64,000 bases of DNA from Eutrophovita brisbanensis (GTDB lineage: Bacteria; Pseudomonadota; Gammaproteobacteria; Burkholderiales; Eutrophovitaceae). The notes below the pieces were generated by a model. It worked only from the letters and a program-made list of their open reading frames with translations. It had not been told where the DNA came from and searched no databases. Made by a program: the position numbers and the translations under genes. Each line of letters begins with the position of its first letter. The first letter of the stretch is position 1. Positions 35,082 to 43,638 of this stretch are shown piece after piece. The stretch is taken from positions 372,001 to 436,000 of the forward strand of contig JAYQTM010000001.1 in the NCBI GenBank assembly GCA_038147395.1, in the 5' to 3' direction.

Positions 35082-35738
35082 GTGAAATTCCTTGCTCAGG
35101 CCTGCTTACGCGTATATCGCGAGCACGACAAACTAAATACGTGGATTTTCGATTTTGATAACACCTTATTCAATTCACGGTTAAGCGTATTTCCGATTAT
35201 TAATGAGCGCATGACTCAGTACATTCAGGACCATGTAGGAGTTGACCGCGAGGAAGCTAATCATCTGAGAAACAAATATTGGAAACAGTACGGAGCCACG
35301 CTGCTCGGTCTGGTGGCTCACCATCATATTGATGCACATCATTTCCTTAAGGTGACACATGACGTCGGTGACTTTAGCCGCTTGGCGTCGTCCAAATCGC
35401 CACTGGTGCATTTGTTCAGGATCTTACCCGGAGATAAATTAGTTTTCTCAAATTCCCCTAACTGTTATTTGACTCCGATGTTACGTCAGTTGGGTATCGA
35501 GCCTTTTGTAACTCAGGCTTTTTCAATCGAGTCTACTCGTTTAAATCCCAAGCCCTCCCTCAAAGGATTCCGAGCTATCTTGAAGCAGTGTCGGCTAGAT
35601 CCTAGGCGCAGTGTCATGATTGAAGACTCGATAGATAACCTGTTGGCAGCCAAACAGCTGGGGATGAAAACAGTTTTTGTTTCCCCGTCACTTTGTCGTC
35701 CAAGTTGGGTTGACGCAGTTGTCAGACGGATATACTGA
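35082..35738 (+). CDS. HAD-family pyrimidine 5'-nucleotidase-like phosphatase
   Basis: A haloacid dehalogenase superfamily phosphatase of 218 residues, of the SDT1/YrfG-like pyrimidine 5'-nucleotidase type. Motif I is FDFDNTLFNS (residues 23-32) with the nucleophile and acid Asp; motif II is VFSNSPNCY near 125; motif III Lys is in NPKPSLKGF near 158; motif IV is MIEDSIDNL near 178-186. The start is a GTG at 35082. The argB-HAD-slmA order is common in pseudomonads and relatives. It carries no signal peptide, so it acts in the cytoplasm. Confidence 0.85.
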   Translation: MKFLAQACLRVYREHDKLNTWIFDFDNTLFNSRLSVFPIINERMTQYIQDHVGVDREEANHLRNKYWKQYGATLLGLVAHHHIDAHHFLKVTHDVGDFSRLASSKSPLVHLFRILPGDKLVFSNSPNCYLTPMLRQLGIEPFVTQAFSIESTRLNPKPSLKGFRAILKQCRLDPRRSVMIEDSIDNLLAAKQLGMKTVFVSPSLCRPSWVDAVVRRIY

Positions 35739-35810
35739 TGTTTTGGTTTATGATGTGGTTAATAGAGAGTAATCGCTCTTCAAAATACTAATTGAGACAC
35801 TCCTTCCAAT

Positions 35811-36386
35811 ATGCCAAGAGCGTCGGATAGAAAAATACAAATATTGCAGCGGCTCGCGGAGATGCTGGAGGACCCTAAATGCAAAAAGGTAACGACGGCG
35901 CTGCTTGCGTCTAAGCTCGAGGTGTCGGAGGCGGCTTTGTACCGACACTTTGCGAGCAAAGCTCAAATGTATGAGGGACTGATTGAGTTTATAGAGCAAA
36001 CTATTTTTGGTCTCATCACTAAAATATCGTCGACAGAACAAAGCGGGCTCGCTCAAGTCAGTGCCACGGTTTCTATGCTGCTGAACTTTTCAAAAAAGAA
36101 TCCTGGCATGACGCGAGTGCTGATTGGTGACGCTTTAGTGTACGAGGACGATAGACTTCAGGAGCGTATTAATCGGCTGCATGACCGAATCGAGGCGACG
36201 TTAAGGCAATCTTTAAGATTTGCGATTAATCAAGGTGAGCCAGTTGCCTCAACCGAGATCGAGCCCCAAAGTAATCTCATAATGGCGCTTGTGATTGGCA
36301 AATGGCACCAGTTTGCTAAAAGTCGTTTTGCGAAAGATCCAACGCACTACGGGGATATTCAATTACAGATGCTTTTATCTCGATGA
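35811..36386 (+). CDS. slmA: Nucleoid occlusion factor SlmA
   Basis: A TetR-fold DNA-binding protein that blocks FtsZ assembly over the nucleoid. The N-terminal helix-turn-helix reads KVTTALLASKLEVSEAALYRHFASKAQMYEGLI (roughly residues 24-56), with a preceding RKIQILQRLAEML helix. The C-terminal regulatory domain and 191-residue length match SlmA. The first stretch is less basic than in E. coli. It follows the HAD gene by 72 bases and converges on moeB with 10 bases between stops. Confidence 0.92.
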   Translation: MPRASDRKIQILQRLAEMLEDPKCKKVTTALLASKLEVSEAALYRHFASKAQMYEGLIEFIEQTIFGLITKISSTEQSGLAQVSATVSMLLNFSKKNPGMTRVLIGDALVYEDDRLQERINRLHDRIEATLRQSLRFAINQGEPVASTEIEPQSNLIMALVIGKWHQFAKSRFAKDPTHYGDIQLQMLLSR

Positions 36387-36396
36387 CTAGATCCTG

Positions 36397-37152
36397 TTAG
36401 GCATCTGAGTGTTCGCATACAGGACACGCAGGATCCTTGTTGAGCTTGATCGACCTCCATTCAAAGCTCAAAGCGTCAAATAAAAACAGCTTCCCCCAAG
36501 ACTGCTGACCTGTGCCAGAAATCAGTTTGAGAGCTTCTGCTGCTTGAGCGGTGCCGATGATGCCGACAAGTGGTGAGAAGACCCCCATAACGGCACATCG
36601 CGTTTCCTCAAGGTTTTTTTCTTCCGGGAAAAGGCACTGATAGCAGGGGCTGTTGGGTTGTCTCGAGTCAAATACGACGAGTTGTCCATCAAATTTGATG
36701 GATGCACCTGATACCAATGGGGTTTTTGATTTGACGCACGCTTTATTGACGTTATGCCTCGTTTCAAAATTATCGGAACAGTCCAAAACGACTGAGACTT
36801 GATCAACGAGTTCGTCTAGATGATCACCTGAGATTCGGCTTTCAATAGTATCGACGGTTACTTCTGGGTTAATTAAGTTGAGCGTTTTTTTTGCGGAATC
36901 AACCTTGCGCTCGCCAATCGACTCGGTATTGTGAATGATTTGTCTTTGAAGATTGGTGAGATCAACCCTATCGTCATCGCAGATTGTTATTTGTCCAACG
37001 CCACTTGAGCCTAGAAATAAGGCGGCCGCCGAACCTAAGCCGCCTGCCCCAATGATGAGCACTCTGGAGTTTATGATTTTTTCTTGGCCACTAACTCCTA
37101 ACTCGTCGAGTAGGATGTGACGGCTGTATCTCAGAAGTTGATCGTCGTTCAT
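36397..37152 (-). CDS. moeB: HesA/MoeB/ThiF family E1-like adenylyltransferase
   Basis: Activates the C-terminal glycine of a sulfur-carrier protein (MoaD or ThiS) by adenylation. RYSRHILLDELGVSGQEKI (8-26), the nucleotide loop GAGGLGSAA (36-44), DDDRVDLTNLQRQIIH (57-72) and CSDNFETRHNVN near 127 are landmarks. Zinc is bound by CYQC (about 170) and CPVC near the C-terminus. The 251 residues fit. Sequence alone does not separate MoeB from ThiF, and no moaD or thiS lies nearby. Its start codon is involved in a nested stem-loop. Confidence 0.88.
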   Translation of the reverse strand: MNDDQLLRYSRHILLDELGVSGQEKIINSRVLIIGAGGLGSAAALFLGSSGVGQITICDDDRVDLTNLQRQIIHNTESIGERKVDSAKKTLNLINPEVTVDTIESRISGDHLDELVDQVSVVLDCSDNFETRHNVNKACVKSKTPLVSGASIKFDGQLVVFDSRQPNSPCYQCLFPEEKNLEETRCAVMGVFSPLVGIIGTAQAAEALKLISGTGQQSWGKLFLFDALSFEWRSIKLNKDPACPVCEHSDA

Positions 37153-37226
37153 AGCGTAAAGCCCCCAGCGTCACGAAGGCGCGTTGCAAGTCGCCTTGCG
37201 ACGCGCGTCCGTGCCATTTTACGCTA
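37152..37226 (-). other. Nested inverted repeats in the ctpA-moeB intergenic region
   Basis: An inner stem, GCGCGTTGCAAG (37179-37190) with CTTGCGACGCGC (37195-37206), pairs 12 bp (one G-U) around a four-base loop. An outer perfect 9-bp repeat, TAGCGTAAA (37152-37160) and TTTACGCTA (37218-37226), encloses it. The outer arm includes the A of the moeB ATG (37152). In the mRNA this could form one long structure over the ctpA-moeB gap that hides or presents the moeB start. No T tract follows, so it is not an ordinary terminator. Confidence 0.65.
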
Positions 37227-37236
37227 GAACGAGATA

Positions 37237-38589
37237 TCAGCGATTCGATATGATTTGTAATCCCTTCAAGAGGTTGAGGGCCTGACTTAATTGATAATCG
37301 TCTTGCTCTGGCGCGCTCTTCCCCTCTTCGGCCTGCTCGTTATCGACGTCTTTCGACTCGCCCTCAGGATTCTCCAATCGATTGTTGAGATCCGCCTCTT
37401 TCATTCTTTGGAATTGAGAGGTTTTTGCAGAAACAGTAGCGTCTTCGACGATAATGTCAGGGGTGATGCCTTTCGCTTGAATGGATCGGCCATTCGGAGT
37501 GAAGTATCGAGCTGTCGTTAGTTTGATGGCAGTGCCGGTGTTGCCGAGAGGAAGGATGGTTTGAACGGAGCCCTTGCCGAATGTTTGTGTCCCCATAATA
37601 ACCGCCCGTTTGTGGTCCTGCAGTGCTCCCGCCACGATCTCGGAGGCTGATGCAGAACCCCCGTTGACGAGTACTACCATCGGGACCGTCTTTACAGCGT
37701 CTGGGATGTTCGCCAAGTAGTCTCCCTTGGTGCCGCGTGCGTAGAATTCTGGACGTGCGTACATGCGCATTCGCGCATCAGGGACTCTTCCTTCGGTGTA
37801 CACAACCAACTTGTCGCGTTGTAAAAATGCGGCGGAAACTCCTACTGATGAGGTGAGCAATCCGCCGGGATCGTCTCTCAGATCCAATACGATTCCTTTC
37901 ATTGGGTCTTCGTTCTCCGAGAATAATTTCTCAAGAGCCGCCCCGAGTTTCTCCCCGGTGTGTTCCTGGAACTGTGTGATCCTAAAGTACGCGTAGTCCT
38001 TTTCGAGCATGCGTGATTTGACACTTTGGATTTGGATGATGTCTCTTGTGATCGTTATGGTTTGAGGCTGAGGCTCCCCTTTTCTAACAATGGTCAGCAC
38101 GATGTCAGTCCCCGGCTTCCCTCTCATCAGTTTTACAGCGTCGTTGAGCGTGAGCCCTTTGACGTTCGTTTCGTCCAACTTAATGACAAGGTCACCCGAT
38201 TTGAGTCCCGCCCGCCAAGCAGGCGTATCCTCGATTGGCGCCACTACTTTAACGAAGCCGTCTTCCATGCTGACCTCAATGCCAAGGCCGCCGAATTCAC
38301 CCTGCGTGCCGACTTGCATTTCTTTGAAGGCCTCTTCATTGAGATATGCGGAGTGCGGATCTAGCCCAGAGAGCATGCCGTTGATCGCTTGTTCGATTAA
38401 CGCTTTATCGTCTACGGCTTCAACATAATCGTTTTTGACCCGTCCGTAGACTTCAGTGAAGGCCCGAAGCTCGTCTATCGGGAGCGGAGCCGCGCTTCTA
38501 TCTGCTACGGCAGAGAACTGCAGGCTTGCCAGCACTCCGGCTATCACGCCCAATGAAATTAACCCTAATTTTTGTATCCCGCGTCGCAT
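37237..38589 (-). CDS. ctpA: Carboxyl-terminal processing protease (S41)
   Basis: A periplasmic serine protease that trims or degrades cell-envelope proteins such as peptidoglycan hydrolases. From the ATG at 38589 (GAGG eight bases upstream) it has 450 residues: an N-terminal anchor or signal (about 8-30), a helical region, a PDZ domain (about 95-175, GGLGIEVSMEDGFVKV) and the S41 catalytic domain. The catalytic Ser is in NGGSASASEIVAGAL near 310 and the Lys in TFGKGSVQT near 337. A longer frame to 38826 overlaps envC and is not the real start. It follows envC by 46 bases, an order seen in many gammaproteobacteria. Confidence 0.94.
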   Translation of the reverse strand: MRRGIQKLGLISLGVIAGVLASLQFSAVADRSAAPLPIDELRAFTEVYGRVKNDYVEAVDDKALIEQAINGMLSGLDPHSAYLNEEAFKEMQVGTQGEFGGLGIEVSMEDGFVKVVAPIEDTPAWRAGLKSGDLVIKLDETNVKGLTLNDAVKLMRGKPGTDIVLTIVRKGEPQPQTITITRDIIQIQSVKSRMLEKDYAYFRITQFQEHTGEKLGAALEKLFSENEDPMKGIVLDLRDDPGGLLTSSVGVSAAFLQRDKLVVYTEGRVPDARMRMYARPEFYARGTKGDYLANIPDAVKTVPMVVLVNGGSASASEIVAGALQDHKRAVIMGTQTFGKGSVQTILPLGNTGTAIKLTTARYFTPNGRSIQAKGITPDIIVEDATVSAKTSQFQRMKEADLNNRLENPEGESKDVDNEQAEEGKSAPEQDDYQLSQALNLLKGLQIISNR

Positions 38590-38635
38590 ACCTACCCTCG
38601 CTGCTTTATCTCCGGAAGTAGTCCGGTTGTTGTTA

Positions 38636-39790
38636 TTATTTGATGTTAACCCAGTCCAACGGATTGAGAGGAGTGCTGTCTCTTCTAATCTCGAAATATA
38701 CTCCGTCCGATTTGTGACCGCCGCTATTGCCAACAGTTCCCAGTTTATCTCCCGCTGTGACGATATCATCCTCCAATACCCACAGCGTTTCGTTATTGCC
38801 GTACAGGCTGTAAAAACGGTCTCCATGATCGATAATCACGAGATTCCCAAAGCCTCTGAGCCAATCGGAGTACACGACCCGACCATCTGCGATGCTCCTG
38901 ACGTCATTTCCCGAATTCGATTCGATAAAGACGCCCTCCCACCTCGAATCCGTTCCCTCTCTACGTTGATTGAATCGCTCACTGACAATTCCGATAGCTG
39001 GCAATCTGAGATGGCCTTTGAGCGATTTGAATCTTTTCCCGTTTACGCTTGAATCGGGTAACGAGCGATTTTCAATTTCCTTTGATTTTTGACGCCTTAG
39101 TTTGGCGAATAATTCGTTGATGCTCGACTTTTCTGCGCTTATGTCTTTCAGGGATTTTTTAGTTTTTTTAATATCGTTTTTTGTTTTTTTTATGGTGGAT
39201 GATTCTTTTTGTCTCTTCTTTTCAGCTTTGCTTTTTTCTTTACTTTTCGCGCGCCTGGTTTTTTTGAGGCTATTCCGAAGCGAGATCGTTTCTTCTTTTA
39301 TTTTTCTGAGTTGCTCTAGCTCGATATTTAGTTCTTGGATTATTTCGGAATGATGCCTTGAAATCGCTGCGAGATACACAGAATCGACACTGTTATCTGG
39401 CTTGATTCCCGTGCTGGGTTCTCGGCCGGAAATATAGGATTCATGCAACCAGCGCGACAATTGCGCCTGTTTTAGAGCTAGAGAAGAATTTAATCGACTC
39501 TCTTCTTTTTTTAGTTGACGTATTTGGTCTTTAAAACGCTGGTCTTGTTTTTCAAGTTGACTTATTTTTTTGTTTATTTGGTCTAGGTCTCGTTTTGTTT
39601 TCTTGAGTTCTTGTTGGGCTTTTTTCTCTGCTGCCTGCTGTGCATCGAGTTTTTTTCGCTCTTGTACTTCTTTTTTCTCGAGAGTTTTTAATTCCCTTTG
39701 TAAGTCGTCATTGCCGTGGGATACTGAGGGGAGAAACAGCGAACAGGCCCCCAAAGTAAAAGTAAGAAAAATCTTCTCAAGGCAATTCAA
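38636..39790 (-). CDS. envC: Murein hydrolase activator EnvC
   Basis: A periplasmic activator of amidases AmiA/AmiB at the septum, itself switched on by FtsEX. A signal peptide (1-26) is followed by long coiled coils (about 28-120 and 155-250, very rich in Lys and Glu) and a C-terminal LytM domain (about 275-384). The LytM domain is degenerate: the metal-binding His and Asp positions are replaced (GVFIESNSGNDVRSIADGRV, SGGHKSDGVYFEIRRD), as in EnvC. The start is a TTG at 39790 with AGGGGG upstream, right after the gpmA stop. FtsE and FtsX are encoded 15 kb away in this window. Confidence 0.9.
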   Translation of the reverse strand: MNCLEKIFLTFTLGACSLFLPSVSHGNDDLQRELKTLEKKEVQERKKLDAQQAAEKKAQQELKKTKRDLDQINKKISQLEKQDQRFKDQIRQLKKEESRLNSSLALKQAQLSRWLHESYISGREPSTGIKPDNSVDSVYLAAISRHHSEIIQELNIELEQLRKIKEETISLRNSLKKTRRAKSKEKSKAEKKRQKESSTIKKTKNDIKKTKKSLKDISAEKSSINELFAKLRRQKSKEIENRSLPDSSVNGKRFKSLKGHLRLPAIGIVSERFNQRREGTDSRWEGVFIESNSGNDVRSIADGRVVYSDWLRGFGNLVIIDHGDRFYSLYGNNETLWVLEDDIVTAGDKLGTVGNSGGHKSDGVYFEIRRDSTPLNPLDWVNIK

Positions 39791-39793
39791 TGG

Positions 39794-40537
39794 CTACCCC
39801 CTGGTTTGTGCTTCGACTGCCGCCGCTGCCGCTGCCGCTTTGTCAGGGTCGCCCAAGTAATAACTGTTTTTAGGCTTTAGCCCATCATCGAGCTCGTACA
39901 CTAAAGGGATGCCCGTTGGCACGTTTAAACTTACGATATCTTCTTCGGTAATTTGGTCGAGATGTTTAATGAGGGCCCTGAGCGTGTTCCCGTGAGCGAC
40001 AATCAGGACGCTCTTGTTGTTGAGTATTTCGGGTTTGATCGTTTCGTCCCAAAAAGGCAAGAAACGCGCGACTGTGTCTTTGAGGCACTCCGTTACCGGA
40101 AGGTTCTCCTCGCGAACTTCGCGATATCTCGGATCGTTTTTGGGATGCATCTCGCTGCCTGGCTCCAGTGCCGGCGGTGGTGTGTCATAACTTCTGCGCC
40201 AGCTCAAGACCTGCTCTTCGCCAAATTTTTTTGTTGTCTCTGCTTTATTCAAGCCTTGCAGCGCTCCATAGTGTCTTTCATTCAGCCTCCAGGAGAGAAT
40301 CTGAGGGATCCACATTTGGTCAAGCTCCTCTAGCGCGAGCCACATTGTGCGTATCGCGCGCTTAAGTACAGAGCAGTAAACCAAGTCAAAAGAAAATCCT
40401 GCTTCGCTCATGAGCTTGCCAGCTTGTTTCGCTTCAGCAACCCCTCTCGAGCTCAGATTGACATCCATCCAACCTGTGAATTTATTTTCTTGGTTCCATA
40501 AGCTTTCGCCGTGGCGCAAAAGAACTAGCTTTCTCAT
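39794..40537 (-). CDS. gpmA: 2,3-bisphosphoglycerate-dependent phosphoglycerate mutase
   Basis: Interconverts 3- and 2-phosphoglycerate in glycolysis through a phosphohistidine. The catalytic His is in LVLLRHGESLWNQENKFTGW (4-23), the Glu in WRLNERHYGALQGLNK near 83-98, and the second His in VLIVAHGNTLRALIKHL near 180-196. Its 247 residues end in a run of Ala, also seen in E. coli GpmA. It lies directly upstream of envC; in many relatives the unrelated gpmI holds that place, so this cluster carries the dPGM form. Confidence 0.96.
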   Translation of the reverse strand: MRKLVLLRHGESLWNQENKFTGWMDVNLSSRGVAEAKQAGKLMSEAGFSFDLVYCSVLKRAIRTMWLALEELDQMWIPQILSWRLNERHYGALQGLNKAETTKKFGEEQVLSWRRSYDTPPPALEPGSEMHPKNDPRYREVREENLPVTECLKDTVARFLPFWDETIKPEILNNKSVLIVAHGNTLRALIKHLDQITEEDIVSLNVPTGIPLVYELDDGLKPKNSYYLGDPDKAAAAAAAVEAQTRG

Positions 40538-40756
40538 AAACTTTCCTACTCTTTAAAGATACGGTGGGGTCTATTTTAGTGTGAATGTTATTCTCGGGAG
40601 ATAAGTGCGGAGAAATTCAGTAGAATTTCGCGGGTATTTTACAAAAATGTGTTGACGCCATAAGCCTTGTTGTTTGATTTTTTGAAGCACAACAGCAGGC
40701 TTTCACGACAACGAATAGCGTTCGAGAATTTCGTTTACACGAGGAGTTTCCCCCAA

Positions 40757-41170
40757 ATGCTTGATTTTATTTCGTCCCAACTCTGGTTGGTGATCGCTGC
40801 GGTTTTGAGTGGCGGATACTTAATTGCTCCGAAGTTGATGCCAGGGGGGGCAAAAAACAGATCGATTGGCCCAAGTGAAGTCGTGACTTTGATAAACCGT
40901 GAGGGGGCATCAGTGGTCGATCTCAGGACAAGTGAGGAATTTGAGTCAGGCTCGATCGTTGGTGCGAAAAATATTCCTTTAGATTCGCTCGAAAGTCGGG
41001 CCGCTGAACTCAAAAAAATCGGTCGTAAGCCGATTGTGTTTATGTGCGCCTCGGGGGCGAGATCTCGATCAGCGCAGAAAGTGAGCTCAAAATTGGGGCT
41101 CGAGGAGACCTTTATACTCAATGGCGGCATAGCCGCTTGGAAGCAGATGGGGTTACCGACGACAAAATGA
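40757..41170 (+). CDS. yibN: Membrane-anchored rhodanese-like protein YibN
   Basis: A single rhodanese domain tethered by an N-terminal membrane segment (about residues 8-28). The domain has VVDLRTSEEFESGSIVGAKNIP near 50-71 and the active-site loop VFMCASGARSRSA near 94-106 with the catalytic Cys. The ATG at 40757 has GAGGAG ten bases upstream and gives 137 residues. It heads the yibN-grxC-secB-gpsA run known from E. coli. The 219 bases between it and gpmA hold no gene I can see. Confidence 0.9.
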   Translation: MLDFISSQLWLVIAAVLSGGYLIAPKLMPGGAKNRSIGPSEVVTLINREGASVVDLRTSEEFESGSIVGAKNIPLDSLESRAAELKKIGRKPIVFMCASGARSRSAQKVSSKLGLEETFILNGGIAAWKQMGLPTTK

Positions 41171-41213
41171 AACGTTGTTCGGTCGATTTTTACGGTTTTT
41201 TGAAGGGCGGAGC

Positions 41214-41474
41214 ATGTCAAAAGTTGTGATGTACAGTACTGATTGGTGTCCTTTTTGTTCTCGAGCTCGTAAACTGCTCGAGTCCAAAGGGGTCAGCGTT
41301 GAGAAAGTCAATCTTGATGATGAGCCTGACCGCAAATCAGAAATGATCGAAAGGACTGGTCGCAGAACCGTTCCACAAATATTCATTGATGATTATCATG
41401 TGGGCGGACATGAAGACTTAGTTTCTTTGGATCAGTCAGGGCGGTTAGACGAGCTCCTGGCCAAAAAGAATTAA
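41214..41474 (+). CDS. grxC: Glutaredoxin 3
   Basis: A small thiol-disulfide oxidoreductase using glutathione. The active site is CPFC at residues 12-15 (YSTDWCPFCSRARKLL), with the conserved TVPQIFIDDYHVGGHEDL near 52-69 (cis-Pro and glutathione-binding GG). From the ATG at 41214 it has 86 residues, the E. coli size. It lies between yibN and secB, in the same direction. Confidence 0.95.
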   Translation: MSKVVMYSTDWCPFCSRARKLLESKGVSVEKVNLDDEPDRKSEMIERTGRRTVPQIFIDDYHVGGHEDLVSLDQSGRLDELLAKKN

Positions 41475-41496
41475 ACATCGGAAGGGGTCACACACG

Positions 41497-41961
41497 ATGA
41501 GCGAGAACAAAGATCAGCCGGTATTCACGGTCGAAAAACTTTACGTGAAGGATCTTTCGCTTGAGGTTCCGGGATCTCCCGGCGTCTTCAAGCAAAAGGA
41601 GGCGCCGCAGATTGAGATTGCGATGAACAACTCAGCTCAAAAGGTAGAGGAGGGGTTTTTCGAAATCGTGGTCAAAGCGACGGTGACGGCAAAAGTCAAA
41701 GACGAAATTACCTTTCTTGTTGAAGCGAGTCAGGCTGCTATATTCCAAATTCGAAATGTTGATGGCGAAAACCTCGATATGACACTAGGGATAACTGCCC
41801 CGAACATTGTGTACCCATATTTGCGAGAGACTATCTCTCAGTCGATATCCAGAGCTGGGTTTCCGCCAGTTATTTTGCAGCCCATGAACTTTGAGGCAAT
41901 CTACCGCGCGAGGAAAAAAGAGCAGGAATCTGCTCAAGCTAATGAGGCCACTAAACACTAA
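41497..41961 (+). CDS. secB: Protein-export chaperone SecB
   Basis: A cytoplasmic tetrameric chaperone that keeps preproteins unfolded and hands them to SecA. Family landmarks are FTVEKLYVKDLSLEVPGSP near residues 10-28, and NIVYPYLRETISQSISRAGFPPVILQPMNF near 104-133. The 154 residues match. A good ribosome binding site (GGAAGGGG) precedes the ATG. It follows grxC by 22 bases. Confidence 0.97.
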   Translation: MSENKDQPVFTVEKLYVKDLSLEVPGSPGVFKQKEAPQIEIAMNNSAQKVEEGFFEIVVKATVTAKVKDEITFLVEASQAAIFQIRNVDGENLDMTLGITAPNIVYPYLRETISQSISRAGFPPVILQPMNFEAIYRARKKEQESAQANEATKH

Positions 41962-42012
41962 CGACGGCTCCCTGTCTGATACCGCCGCACTAAATTTTTG
42001 GGCGATGCGACG

Positions 42013-42999
42013 ATGCGTCTAGCGGTTCTGGGCGCAGGAGCTTGGGGGTCTGCGTTGTCTTTTGCGCTAGGGCAGTCGAGTGAAGTCAGGTTATTAGCCC
42101 GTAATTTGGATCTTCGCTCTCAGCTTGAGTTAACCGGAGAAAATAAGAGATATTTGCCCGGGATTCGGCTGCCTGATTCTGTTCGTCTTGCTGAGACGCT
42201 CCAAGATGCTCTTGCGGATGCTGATGCGATTGTGTTGGCTGTGCCAGTGAAGGGAGTTAGAGAAACAATCGAGTGCTGTACGGCGTGTTTGCCCGAGTTG
42301 CCGCCAATACTGGTTACGTGTAAGGGGTTTGAGCGGTCGACCCGGTTGCTTCCTTGGCAAGTTGTCCGAGACGTGATGCCAGGCTCTAAATGCGCGATAT
42401 TGTCTGGTCCGAGTTTTGCGCGCGACTTGGGTGAAGGTAGACCAGTTCTGGCGAGTCTTGCTGTGACCGATAATTGTTCGCCTGGTATTTTCTCGGATGT
42501 ACTCGCCGCAGCTGGAATCAGAACATATCTCACCGATGACTTAGTTGGAGTTTCTATAGGGGGAGCGACTAAGAATGTTGTTGCCATTGCTGCGGGCATG
42601 AGTGATGCGCAGGGATTTGGTGCGAGTGCGTTGGCTGGGCTCGTGACTCGAGGGTTAAGTGAAATTTCCCGATTAGGGTGCGCTCTTGGCGCTCGCTCAG
42701 AGACCTTCATGGGATTGTCCGGCCTTGGCGACTTGAGCCTGACATGCTTCAGCGACTTATCTCGAAATCGGCGGCTTGGTTTTTCGATCGGATCGGGTAA
42801 CTCGCTCGAGTTGGCGAGTCGCGAGTTAGGACAGGTTGCGGAGGGTGTTAATACTGCTTATGAGGTGCAATCTATCGCAAGAGAGATGAATATTGACATG
42901 CCAATTACTGAAGCGGTTTGCAACGTTTTGTCTGAAAACTTGGATGTGAAGCGAGCAGCAGACCAGCTTTTTAGCCGTAACCTTCGGGATGAAACATAA
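42013..42999 (+). CDS. gpsA: Glycerol-3-phosphate dehydrogenase [NAD(P)+]
   Basis: Makes sn-glycerol-3-phosphate for phospholipids. The NAD site is LAVLGAGAWGSALSFAL at residues 3-19; catalytic Lys is in GGATKNVVAIAAGMSDA near 183-199, and LSGLGDLSLTCFSDLSRNRRLGF near 236-258 is the classic substrate motif. From the ATG at 42013 the length is 328. It ends the yibN-grxC-secB-gpsA run and converges on trmL with 17 bases between. Confidence 0.95.
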   Translation: MRLAVLGAGAWGSALSFALGQSSEVRLLARNLDLRSQLELTGENKRYLPGIRLPDSVRLAETLQDALADADAIVLAVPVKGVRETIECCTACLPELPPILVTCKGFERSTRLLPWQVVRDVMPGSKCAILSGPSFARDLGEGRPVLASLAVTDNCSPGIFSDVLAAAGIRTYLTDDLVGVSIGGATKNVVAIAAGMSDAQGFGASALAGLVTRGLSEISRLGCALGARSETFMGLSGLGDLSLTCFSDLSRNRRLGFSIGSGNSLELASRELGQVAEGVNTAYEVQSIAREMNIDMPITEAVCNVLSENLDVKRAADQLFSRNLRDET

Positions 43000-43016
43000 C
43001 GGGCTAGCTAATTGGC

Positions 43017-43481
43017 TCACCCACCTTCATGGAAATCCTTTTGGCGCCAAGCTTCATATATTGCAACGGCGACCGAGTTCGATAAGTTCAAACTTCTACT
43101 ATTTCGCCGCATTGGTATTCTAAGTAATCGGTCTTCAGGAAATTCACTGAGTATCTCAGGTGGTAATCCCCTGGTTTCTGGACCAAATAGAAAGGCGTCA
43201 CCATCCTCAAAAGCGATCTGATCGAACCGTTTGGCACCCTTTGTAGTGAATGCGAACAGTCTCGATCGTTGATTCTTTGTTTTCCAGTCCCGCCAGCTTT
43301 GATAACGTTTTACCTCAGCGAAGTCGTGGTAATCGAGTCCTGCTCTTGCAAGTGCTCTGTGATCCCAGTGGAAGCCCAGAGGTTCGATTAGGTTTAGGCG
43401 GCACCCAGTGTTCGCGCACAACCTGATAATGTTCCCAGTGTTTGGAGGAATCTCAGGCTGATATAAGATGACGGTAAACAT
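43017..43481 (-). CDS. trmL: tRNA (cytidine(34)-2'-O)-methyltransferase
   Basis: A SPOUT methyltransferase that methylates the wobble base of tRNA-Leu isoacceptors. The knotted SAM site is visible as LFGPETRGLP near residues 97-106 and LRIPMRRNSRSLNLSNSVAVAIYEA near 119-143. The N-terminal LYQPEIPPNTGNIIRLCANTG (7-27) is also diagnostic. At 154 residues it has the TrmL size. It is next to gpsA as in E. coli, but on the opposite strand. Confidence 0.95.
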   Translation of the reverse strand: MFTVILYQPEIPPNTGNIIRLCANTGCRLNLIEPLGFHWDHRALARAGLDYHDFAEVKRYQSWRDWKTKNQRSRLFAFTTKGAKRFDQIAFEDGDAFLFGPETRGLPPEILSEFPEDRLLRIPMRRNSRSLNLSNSVAVAIYEAWRQKDFHEGG

Positions 43482-43507
43482 GGTTTTTTTAAACGATGAA
43501 ATCTTTG

Positions 43508-43525
43508 ATGGCTCAACAGAGCCAT
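43508..43525. repeat. Short perfect inverted repeat upstream of trmL
   Basis: ATGGCTC and GAGCCAT, seven base pairs around AACA, lie 26 bases upstream of trmL and 113 bases before the divergent methyltransferase gene. It may be an operator or a weak terminator for plus-strand transcripts (TTTTT follows nine bases later). The function is open. Confidence 0.35.
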
Positions 43526-43638
43526 TACATTTTTATGATGCTACTCGAAAGAGTTTACAGACCAGTCAAAGCTCGTGCGTCGAAAATATTTTCGTTGGGA
43601 TGTGTGACTCATAATTGTTCAGCTAAAACTAATAAGAC

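Noticed and set aside
38626..38641. GTT/ATT-rich short repeat between envC and ctpA
   Set aside because: Only a few imperfect trinucleotides; too short to call a functional repeat.
38590..38826. Extended N-terminus of ctpA overlapping envC
   Set aside because: The extension is antisense-free but lies inside the end of envC, has no signal-peptide logic, and a good ribosome binding site marks the ATG at 38589.
39794..39850. Alanine run at the GpmA C-terminus encoded by GCN repeats
   Set aside because: A similar Ala-rich tail occurs in E. coli GpmA; nothing unusual.
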